From an uncultured bacterium (GTDB lineage: Bacteria > Gemmatimonadota > Gemmatimonadetes > Longimicrobiales > RSA9): a stretch of DNA of 6,258 nucleotides. Location: NCBI GenBank assembly GCA_937995995.1, contig CALKIP010000308.1, forward strand, positions 1 to 6,258, in the 5' to 3' direction. The notes beneath the pieces are model-generated. The model was not told the origin of the DNA, ran no database searches, and worked only from the letters and a program-made list of their open reading frames with translations. Shown piece after piece: positions 1 through 4,895 of the stretch. Each line of letters opens with the position of its first letter. The stretch's first letter is position 1. The position numbers and the translations under genes were made by a program.

Positions 1-76
1 GCGGCGGCGGGCGCACTGGTGTCCGCCGCCGCGTCAACGTATCGGTGAGGTTCAGCGGATCGCCGTTCCGCTCGTC

Positions 77-109
77 GACGCCGTGCAGACGCCGTGCCGA
101 CGCCGTGCC
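77..109. repeat. Three tandem copies of an 11-bp unit
   Basis: The unit GACGCCGTGCN occurs three times head to tail at 77-87, 88-98 and 99-109. Only the last base of the first copy differs (A instead of C). The 11-bp period is close to one DNA helical turn, so a repeated protein-binding site is conceivable. Simple slippage in GC-rich DNA is equally possible. The third copy provides the left arm of the inverted repeat at 101-130. Confidence 0.75.
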
Positions 110-130
110 GGTGGCGGTTGCGGCACGGCG
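101..130 (+). other. Perfect 9-bp inverted repeat, possible terminator or 5' leader hairpin
   Basis: CGCCGTGCC (101-109) is exactly complementary to GGCACGGCG (122-130) across a 12-base loop. It ends 30 bases before the lipoprotein ATG. No T-run follows, so it is not a classical intrinsic terminator. It may close transcription from the left, act as an operator, or fold in the lipoprotein mRNA leader. The structure is seen directly; the role is unknown. Confidence 0.45.
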
Positions 131-160
131 AGATCTCTGACCTCGAACGTTGGAGAGGAC

Positions 161-736
161 ATGGTACGTCCGTTTGTCGGCTTGATTGTGCTGGTCGTGT
201 GCGGCTGCGGGGCTCCGGAGGCGCGCTCGGGGGCGGCGCGGGAGTCCATGGAAGCGCCGCCCGCGGCGTCCGAGCCTGCGGCATCCGAGCGGCAGGAGGC
301 GCCGCTGTGGAGTCGCGCAGGTCTCGAGGCCCAACCGCGCATGGAGTGGCTGCGCGAGCGGGTGCCGGCGGAGCTGGGCTATTCGCCGGCCACCACGCCG
401 TGGCGTCCGGTCCGCCGGGGTGCGGCGGGCGGTCTCGCGCGCCTGGAATCCGCGCGAGCGGCGAGTTCGGGGCGGCTCCTCGCGCGCGCCGCGGGTGCGC
501 TGGACGAGGACGGCCCACTCGGGGCGGAAGTCTGGGAGCGGACGACCCGCGTATGGGACGACGGAGGTGACGTCGCCGTTGGCATCATCCTGGAGTGGGG
601 GCTGCGCGACGACGCCATCGCCGGCCGCGACTACCGGGTGCACATGCGCCGGGACGCCTCCGCCTGGACGCTCGAGCGTGTGGAGGAGCGCTTCCACTGC
701 GGCCGCGGCGTGACCGAGGACGGACTCTGCATCTGA
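161..736 (+). CDS. Small orphan lipoprotein of unknown function
   Basis: This gene encodes 191 residues and I do not recognise a named family. The ATG at 161 is chosen because GGAGAGG lies just upstream (152-158) and the protein then begins with a short signal peptide (MVRPFVGLIVLVVCGCG). The sequence V-C-G-C fits a lipobox with Cys16 as the lipidated residue, so the protein is probably anchored to a membrane on the periplasmic side. Residues 20-50 are a low-complexity Ala/Glu/Pro/Ser linker. The rest is a soluble domain rich in Arg, Glu and Trp, ending in a strand-like segment (W-T-L-E-R-V-E-E-R-F-H-C) and two C-terminal cysteines (180 and 190) that could form a disulfide. The gene converges on the serine hydrolase gene with a 45-bp gap. 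Coding status is supported by the ribosome binding site and signal peptide; function is open. Confidence 0.8.
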   Translation: MVRPFVGLIVLVVCGCGAPEARSGAARESMEAPPAASEPAASERQEAPLWSRAGLEAQPRMEWLRERVPAELGYSPATTPWRPVRRGAAGGLARLESARAASSGRLLARAAGALDEDGPLGAEVWERTTRVWDDGGDVAVGIILEWGLRDDAIAGRDYRVHMRRDASAWTLERVEERFHCGRGVTEDGLCI

Positions 737-781
737 GGCGTCTCCGGCCCGCATGTCTGCGCGTGGTTCCAGCCGAAACCT

Positions 782-2017
782 TCAGGGCATCTCCGCGCTT
801 CGTTCCCCCGCCACCATCAGCGCGACCTGCACCGCGAGCTGGTCGACCGCCTGGGGCGGCACGGCGCTGTTGGTGAGCACGACCACGCCGACGTCGTGCG
901 CCGGGGCGAAGCCGACGAAGCCACGGAATCCTCCCGTGATGCCGTTGTGCCAGAACATCTCGGTCCCATCGGGCAGGGCGCTGACGTGCCAGCCGAGGGC
1001 GATCGAGACGTTCTCGGCGACGGGTGCACGGTTCCGGCGCGAGAGGTGGATCGCGGCCTCGAGCGGCGAAGCTCCGGGCTCGAGCTGAGCGCGGAGCAGG
1101 CGCAGCAGGTCGGTGGCGGTCGAGCGGAGCGCGCCCGCGCCGGGGAGCGCGCCGAAATGCCACCAGGCGACGGCGTTCTGCCCCACGTAGCCGGTGGCGA
1201 GCCGCGCGTCGTCGTCTCCCGCCGTCCCGTCGTTCTCTTCTCCCGCGATGTAGCTGTCCCGCATCCCGAGCGGCTCGAGGATCCGCTCGGCGACGAGTGC
1301 GTCGAAGGGCTTGCCGGCGCGCCTCGCCAGCAGATGGCCGAGCAGCCCGGCGCCGAGGTTCGAATACTCGTAGCGCTCGCCGGGCGCGCGCGTCGGTTCG
1401 AAATCGCGCAGGAAATCGTGGAGCAGTGCCTCGTCGTACGCGGCGTAGGGGTCGGCCATGTCCGCGGGCACCAGGTTCGCGGGCAGGCGCGGCAGCCCGG
1501 AGGTGTGCATCGCCAGGTGCCGCAGCGTGATCGGCTCGCCGTCGAACGCGGGTACGGCGACGTCGTCCGGAAGGTACTCGCCGATCGGATCGTCGAGCGA
1601 CACCTCGCCGCGCGCGGCCATGTCCGCCAGCAGTAGCGCGGTGAAGACCTTGGTGATGGAGCCGGCTTCGAAGCGCGAGGCGCCGTCGACGGGCGGCGCG
1701 CCCTTCTCGAGCGACGGGACACCGTGGGCCGCGATGTGGTCACCCGCCGGCGTCGTGACCGCCACGACGAGCCCGACCGGCCGGTGCGCGGCATGGAACG
1801 CCTGTACCAGCGAGTCGACGGCCGGCGCGCTCAACGCTTGCGTGCGGGGAGCCGAACCAGCCGGCTGAATGAGGGCGCGCTCGGTGTTCGACGCGCTTTG
1901 CACGCGAGCGGCCGCGACGGGCGAGGCGAGGAGTGCAGGGGCCACGGCGAGTGCGGCGGCCACGGCGAGTGTGACGGCCGCGAGGGTCGGGGCCAAACCG
2001 CGAAGCTTGGTCATCAT
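782..2017 (-). CDS. Secreted serine hydrolase, class C beta-lactamase fold
   Basis: The protein has 411 residues and belongs to the beta-lactamase/penicillin-binding-protein-like serine hydrolases (Beta-lactamase family, PF00144). Residues 1-37 form a Sec-type signal peptide with a long Ala/Leu/Val core. The catalytic motifs are clear: S-I-T-K at 120-123 (nucleophile and general base), Y-S-N at 218-220, and W-H-N-G at 356-359 in the place of the KTG box. H-T-S-G-L-P (171-176) and the F-V-G-F stretch near 367 are also typical. Family members include D-aminopeptidases, esterases and peptidoglycan DD-peptidases, and the HxG third motif fits these better than a true drug-destroying beta-lactamase. 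The substrate cannot be read from sequence. The start at 2017 follows AAGGAG seven bases upstream; a long in-frame extension to 2464 is rejected because it overlaps the membrane-protein gene. It is probably the last gene of the sigma-factor unit, 62 bp after the membrane-protein gene. Confidence 0.92.
   Translation of the reverse strand: MMTKLRGLAPTLAAVTLAVAAALAVAPALLASPVAAARVQSASNTERALIQPAGSAPRTQALSAPAVDSLVQAFHAAHRPVGLVVAVTTPAGDHIAAHGVPSLEKGAPPVDGASRFEAGSITKVFTALLLADMAARGEVSLDDPIGEYLPDDVAVPAFDGEPITLRHLAMHTSGLPRLPANLVPADMADPYAAYDEALLHDFLRDFEPTRAPGERYEYSNLGAGLLGHLLARRAGKPFDALVAERILEPLGMRDSYIAGEENDGTAGDDDARLATGYVGQNAVAWWHFGALPGAGALRSTATDLLRLLRAQLEPGASPLEAAIHLSRRNRAPVAENVSIALGWHVSALPDGTEMFWHNGITGGFRGFVGFAPAHDVGVVVLTNSAVPPQAVDQLAVQVALMVAGERSAEMP
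1940..1971 (-). repeat. Duplicated 14-mer with 18-bp period in the signal-peptide coding region
   Basis: GGCCACGGCGAGTG occurs at 1940-1953 and again at 1958-1971, an 18-base period equal to six codons. On the coding strand it gives two near-identical hydrophobic hexapeptides (L-A-V-A-A-A and L-A-V-A-P-A) in the signal peptide core of the serine hydrolase. It probably arose by in-frame slippage that lengthened the hydrophobic segment. Confidence 0.6.
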
Positions 2018-2079
2018 CGAAGGGCTCCTTGGCCGGTTGTTCAGGGACAGCGCCAGGGTTCGTTGGGCCCGATGGCGTG

Positions 2080-2661
2080 TCACGATGCGTCGCCTTCGAG
2101 TTCGACGAGCAGCCGGTCGAGGGCGTCGCGACGTGGCGCGAGCTCTCTTCGTGCCGCGTCTCGGTTCAGCGCCCGGATCCACGCGCCGAGCGCCACGACC
2201 ACGGCGGTGTAGACGAGCGACGCCCACGAAAGACCGGCGCTGCCGACGAAGACGAGGATCACGCCCAGCCCCAGCGGCGCGATGTACCACCAGAGCACGG
2301 AATCGAGCAGCCGGATCTGCGCGTGGAGCCTCTCTCGCTCGGCCCGCAGCACCTCGCCGAGCGGCGCCGCGGGGTCGGGCGGCTCCCGGCGCGCCCGCCG
2401 CAGCTTTACCAGGATCAGCGCCGAGCCCAGGAGGAAGAGGACGACGCCCGCGCGCGTCACCCACGACGCGCCGAAGAGCAGCGGGACGAAGAGGGCGCAG
2501 AGAACCACCGCAGCGACGGACTCGAGCCGGTCGCGCCGTCGGAGCGTGCGGTCGAGCTCCGCCGCACGGCGTCGCACGCGCGACAGGACGACGTCGCCGG
2601 TCACGTCACCGTGGGAGCCCTCGTCCGGGGCCTGCCAGATCCGCCGTGCCTCGTCGCTCAT
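2080..2661 (-). CDS. Four-helix membrane protein paired with the ECF sigma factor
   Basis: The protein has 193 residues. A soluble, charged N-terminus (M-S-D-E-A-R-R-I-W-Q, then an Arg-rich amphipathic segment to about residue 47) is followed by two hydrophobic helices (about 48-66 and 68-86), a charged cytoplasmic-looking loop (87-120, rich in Arg and Glu), two more helices (about 122-140 and 144-163) and a basic C-terminal tail. No enzyme motif and no zinc-binding anti-sigma motif (HxxxCxxC) is visible. Its ATG overlaps the sigma-factor stop codon in an ATGA, and a near-perfect AAGGAGG (2669-2675) sits seven bases upstream, so the two genes are translationally coupled. Small membrane proteins directly behind ECF sigma genes often control the sigma factor; that role is inferred here from position only. 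It could instead be a target of the sigma factor. Confidence 0.85.
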   Translation of the reverse strand: MSDEARRIWQAPDEGSHGDVTGDVVLSRVRRRAAELDRTLRRRDRLESVAAVVLCALFVPLLFGASWVTRAGVVLFLLGSALILVKLRRARREPPDPAAPLGEVLRAERERLHAQIRLLDSVLWWYIAPLGLGVILVFVGSAGLSWASLVYTAVVVALGAWIRALNRDAARRELAPRRDALDRLLVELEGDAS

Positions 2662-3164
2662 GGCGTGTCCTCCTTCAACCAGCCGGCCAGCCGCCTGCGG
2701 ATCCGGTGCAGCTTGACGCCGGCGTTGTTTTCGCTGATCCCCAGCACTTCGCTGATCTCCCTGTGACTGTGGCCCTCGAGGTGGAGCATCACGACGGCGC
2801 GGTCGACGTCGCCGAGGCGGCCGATGGCGGCGTAGAGCCGCTCGCGACGCCTGCACACGTCCACCCGCTCGTCGGGCGGCGTGTCCGTGGCCGGCGGCTC
2901 GTGCGCCGGCTCCAGCGGCACCTCCGGCCGCGCCCTCTGCGAGCGGCGGTGCATGAGCGCCGTGTTCAGCGCGATCCGGTACAGCCACGTGCTCGCCCGC
3001 GCCTCGCCCCGGAACGACGGCAGCGCACGCCAGAGCTGCACGAGGATGTCCTGATAAAGGTCCTCCTCCGCGTCCGCGCCCGAGGCATAGACGCGGCAGA
3101 GCCGGCGCAGCCGCGCCTCGTTCTCGCGCACCAGCTCCAGATAGGTCTCTTCCAGGCGACTCAT
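2658..3164 (-). CDS. ECF-type RNA polymerase sigma factor
   Basis: This 168-residue protein is a sigma-70 family factor of the extracytoplasmic function type, having only regions 2 and 4. Region 2 covers about residues 9-75, with core-binding D-L-Y-Q-D-I-L-V-Q-L-W-R (35-46) and the -10-recognition helix A-S-T-W-L-Y-R-I-A-L-N (57-67). An acidic, Pro-rich linker (about 76-104) joins it to region 4 (105-163), whose helix-turn-helix reads H-R-E-I-S-E-V-L-G-I-S-E-N-N-A-G-V (134-150). Its length is normal for the class and there is no C-terminal extension. It would direct RNA polymerase to a small regulon, probably for envelope or stress functions given the downstream membrane protein and secreted hydrolase. 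The ATG at 3164 has no good Shine-Dalgarno sequence, so expression may be low or the leader short. The promoter it recognises cannot be stated from this window. Confidence 0.94.
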   Translation of the reverse strand: MSRLEETYLELVRENEARLRRLCRVYASGADAEEDLYQDILVQLWRALPSFRGEARASTWLYRIALNTALMHRRSQRARPEVPLEPAHEPPATDTPPDERVDVCRRRERLYAAIGRLGDVDRAVVMLHLEGHSHREISEVLGISENNAGVKLHRIRRRLAGWLKEDTP

Positions 3165-3344
3165 GGCGTCATGGTCGGCGTTCGTCGGGCGTGCGTCCAG
3201 TCATCGTCCGGTGCTTCCGGCCGCTCTCAACCCGTAAGTTGCACGGCGGGCGAAAATCTTACAGCTTGATGCGCGCCTCGAAGAGCACCGCGCGCAGCCG
3301 CGCACGTGCGCAGCCCCTAACCATCGAAACGACAGGTGACGTCC
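3165..3344. promoter_or_regulatory. Divergent control region between sigma-factor and DinB-like genes
   Basis: This 180-bp gap must hold promoters for both flanking directions. The least GC-rich patch is about 3228-3270. It contains an inverted repeat, GTAAG (3234-3238) and CTTAC (3258-3262), separated by 19 bases. Reading toward the sigma gene it shows GCAACTT, which loosely resembles the AAC-containing -35 element of many ECF promoters, but I could not find a convincing -10 element at the right distance. No sigma-70 consensus pair stands out in either direction. The placement of promoters here is inferred from gene layout. Confidence 0.35.
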
Positions 3345-3842
3345 ATGACCAAGATGCTCGCGACCGGAGACATCGAGCAGGAGCTCGCTTCCACGCGCCG
3401 CGTGCTGGAGCGGCTTCCGGACGAGAAGTGGACGTGGCGTCCACATGAGAAGTCCATGGCGCTCGGCGAGCTGGCCACACACATTGTCAACATCCCCCTC
3501 TGGATGCAGGCGATCCTGGACCAGCGGGAGTTCGACCTGGCGACGGTGCCGATGAAGGGCGAGCCGCTCGCGAACCGGGACGCGGTGCTGGAGCTGTACG
3601 ACAGCCGCGTCAAGGACGTCGAGGCGTCGCTCGCCGCCCTGGACGCCGATGCGCTCGATGAGCCGTGGACGCTGCGCCGTGGCGACCAGGTCGTCTTCGA
3701 GCTGCCTCGCGCCCTCGCGCTGCGCTCTCTCGGCACGAGTCACATGATCCACCACCGCGCACAGCTCGGCGTCTACCTCCGCATGCTGGACGTGCCGGTG
3801 CCGGGCGTCTACGGGCCGTCGGCGGACGAGATGGCCGGGTAG
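3345..3842 (+). CDS. DinB-like (DinB/YfiT superfamily) putative metal-dependent protein
   Basis: The protein has 165 residues, normal for the DinB four-helix-bundle superfamily, which includes DNA-damage-inducible proteins of unknown activity and thiol-dependent S-transferases using bacillithiol, mycothiol or glutathione. The usual metal-binding histidine triad can be placed: His46 in L-A-T-H-I-V-N, and His133 and His137 in S-H-M-I-H-H-R-A-Q-L. The early W-T-W-R-P and the S-M-A-L-G-E-L-A-T-H segments are also typical. The ATG at 3345 follows AGGTGA at 3334-3339 with five bases between. A GTG at 3336 in the same frame overlaps that ribosome binding site and is rejected. No signal peptide is seen, so it is cytoplasmic. 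It lies upstream of an AhpD-like redox gene on the same strand, 108 bp away, with a strong hairpin between. A thiol-transferase role is possible but not shown by sequence. Confidence 0.88.
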   Translation: MTKMLATGDIEQELASTRRVLERLPDEKWTWRPHEKSMALGELATHIVNIPLWMQAILDQREFDLATVPMKGEPLANRDAVLELYDSRVKDVEASLAALDADALDEPWTLRRGDQVVFELPRALALRSLGTSHMIHHRAQLGVYLRMLDVPVPGVYGPSADEMAG

Positions 3843-3853
3843 CTCACAAACGG

Positions 3854-3889
3854 CCACACGACCGCCTCGGGCAGGTGGAGGCGGTGTGG
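3854..3889 (+). terminator. Strong hairpin after the DinB-like gene, possible terminator or attenuator
   Basis: CCACAC (3854-3859) pairs with GTGTGG (3884-3889) and CGCCTC (3863-3868) with GAGGCG (3878-3883), giving 12 pairs with a 3-base bulge (GAC) on the left arm and a 9-base loop. An alternative fold pairs ACCGCCTC (3861-3868) with GAGGCGGT (3878-3885) without a bulge. It begins 11 bases after the DinB-like stop codon, as expected for a 3'-end hairpin. No T-run follows, so termination would be partial or the hairpin could stabilise the mRNA 3' end. It may set the DinB-like and AhpD-like genes apart as separate or unequally expressed units. Confidence 0.5.
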
Positions 3890-3950
3890 AATCGCGTGTG
3901 GAAAACCGGTCCGCACGAGTCGACGACACGACAGATCGGAGGCGTTCTCC

Positions 3951-4538
3951 ATGGCTCGTCTGCAGGGAATCCAGAAAGCCGGCTCGCTTCTGACTCGCCT
4001 GGTCTTCTTTCTCGTCCGTCGGCGCCTGGGCCGCGTGCCGCGTCCGCTGCGCATTCACGCCCTGGCTCCTCGCATCCTGACGGGGTACGGTCAGATGGAG
4101 ATGGCGCAGGAGAAGGCGAGGCGAGTGTCCGCGGAGCTGAAGAAGCTCGGGCAGGTGCGCATCGCCATGCGGGTCGGCTGCCCCTTCTGAATCGACATCA
4201 ACTCTGCCGTGGGCAGGGACGAGGGGCTGAGCGAGGTAAAGCTCGTGGCGCTTTCGGACTACGAGGGCTCCGACGCGTTCACGCCCGTGGAGCGGGCGGT
4301 GCTCCGGCTCGCCGACGCCATGGTCGGAACGCCCGCCGAGATCTCCACCGAGCTGTTCGTCTCGCTGCGCGAGCACTTCGACGATGCCCAGCTCGCGGAG
4401 TTGGCCTCGGCGCTCGCCTGGGAGAACTACCGCGCGCGCTTCAACCGGGTCTTCGACGTGGAGGCGGAAGGATACTCGGAGGGCGCGTTCTGCCCGTTGC
4501 CGGCTGGCCACGTCGGTGCCTCGCCCTCACCGGAGTGA
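3951..4538 (+). CDS. AhpD/carboxymuconolactone decarboxylase-like protein, probable selenoprotein (CxxU) with in-frame UGA
   Basis: Read through one TGA (4188-4190), the frame gives 195 residues of the carboxymuconolactone decarboxylase/AhpD-like family (PF02627), small all-helical redox proteins. AhpD itself uses a CxxC pair as a disulfide reductase serving peroxiredoxin. Here the active site reads V-G-C-P-F-TGA-I-D-I-N-S-A, so codon 80 takes the place of the second cysteine and Cys77 is present. The histidine that follows CxxC in true AhpD is Asn84. Family-like sequence continues without frame change after the TGA: L-S-E-V-K-L-V-A-L, then F-T-P-V-E-R-A-V-L-R-L-A-D-A-M and E-N-Y-R-A-R-F-N-R. 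GGAGG (3938-3942) precedes the ATG by eight bases. A SECIS-like hairpin follows the TGA. Selenocysteine insertion is the best explanation, since AhpD-like selenoproteins are known in bacteria. A nonsense mutation or base error (TGC or TGT to TGA) is the alternative. Terminating at the TGA would leave a 79-residue fragment without the second active-site residue. Confidence 0.8.
4191..4218 (+). promoter_or_regulatory. Putative bacterial SECIS element directly after the UGA codon
   Basis: Eleven bases after the TGA, CTCTGCC (4202-4208) pairs with GGCAGGG (4212-4218), seven consecutive pairs with one U-G, closing a GUG loop (4209-4211). The loop begins after 18 bases. Known bacterial SECIS elements lie inside the coding region just past the UGA, with an apical loop roughly 16-37 bases away and a G among the first loop bases; this one meets all three conditions and has the G-U seen in the E. 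coli SelB-binding loop. It would recruit SelB carrying Sec-tRNA. The pairing is seen directly; binding is inferred. Confidence 0.72.
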
Positions 4539-4543
4539 ACGGA

Positions 4544-4895
4544 ATGCGACGATTGCGCTACCAGGTCGCCTGCAGCCTGGACGGCTACATCGCCGGCGCC
4601 GACGGCGAGATCGACTGGATCGTCGAGGAGCCGGAGATCGATTTCGACGCGCTCTTCGACCCGTTCGACACGCTGGTCAAGGGGGCGCACGACCTACGAG
4701 GACGTGCGGGCGATGGACTACGACTTCCGCGGCAGGCGCGTCGTCGTGCTGTCGCGGACGCTCGACCCGAAGACGCATCCGGACGTGGAGGTCGTCGCCG
4801 ACCGCGTGGTGGAGAGGGTTCGGGCGCTCTCGCTCCGCTCGCAGCGCACGTATCCGAGCGGGATCGTGTGGCTGGAGTACGACGTCGCGCGCTAG
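4544..4895 (+). pseudogene. Broken RibD C-terminal/dihydrofolate-reductase-like gene (frameshift plus internal deletion)
   Basis: The ATG at 4544 follows GGAG (4532-4535), five bases after the AhpD-like stop, so it was co-translated with that gene. The N-terminus M-R-R-L-R-Y-Q-V-A-C-S-L-D-G-Y-I-A-G is characteristic of the RibD_C/dihydrofolate-reductase-like family (PF01872), which binds NADPH. At the GGGGG run (4681-4685) one extra G moves the family match to the next frame, where R-T-T-Y-E-D, then R-G-R-R-V-V-V-L-S-R-T-L and finally Y-P-S-G-I-V-W-L-E-Y-D-V continue to the TAG at 4893-4895. Even after frame repair only about 116 residues remain, against roughly 175-185 usual. The missing part lies between about 4835 and 4840 and should carry the W-L-x-G-G-G-x-L and P-V-L-L-G-G-G segments. 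A sequencing indel could explain the frameshift but not the lost core, so a functional enzyme is unlikely. Confidence 0.8.

Larger units (their letters stand above)
1..160. other. Window-edge stretch upstream of the lipoprotein gene
   Basis: No complete gene is visible here. The plus frame starting at base 1 is open and ends at a TGA at 46-48, reading as a short Ala-rich tail (…ALVSAAASTYR). It could be the C-terminus of a gene lying mostly outside the window, but 15 codons are too few to assign it. The remainder holds a triple 11-bp direct repeat (77-109), an inverted repeat (101-130) and the lipoprotein ribosome binding site (GGAGAGG, 152-158). An ATG-like alternative start at 83 (GTG) for the next gene falls inside the repeats, has no ribosome binding site and would bury the signal peptide, so it is not used. 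Confidence 0.4.

Noticed and set aside
782..2017. Calling the serine hydrolase an antibiotic-resistance beta-lactamase
   Set aside because: It has the fold motifs but an H-N-G third motif instead of KTG, and sits in a sigma-factor unit; many family members are peptidases or esterases.
782..2464. N-terminally extended 560-residue version of the serine hydrolase
   Set aside because: The extension overlaps the membrane-protein gene and is low-complexity Arg/Ala/Gly. The start at 2017 has AAGGAG and gives an immediate signal peptide.
1869..3269. Long plus-strand open frame of 466 codons opposite the sigma and membrane-protein genes
   Set aside because: It is Arg/Pro/Ala-rich with no domain, and lies antisense to three well-supported genes. 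In GC-rich DNA such frames arise because stop codons are rare.
3336..3344. GTG at 3336 as start of the DinB-like gene
   Set aside because: It falls within the AGGTGA that serves the ATG at 3345.
3201..4511. Long minus-strand open frame of 436 codons opposite the DinB-like and AhpD-like genes
   Set aside because: No family-like sequence or ribosome binding site was seen, and both opposite-strand genes have clear motifs and starts.
4209..4538. Separate 109-residue gene starting at GTG 4209
   Set aside because: This GTG is Val87 of the conserved S-A-V-G-R stretch of the AhpD-like protein, has no ribosome binding site, and lies in the same frame as the upstream part across the TGA.
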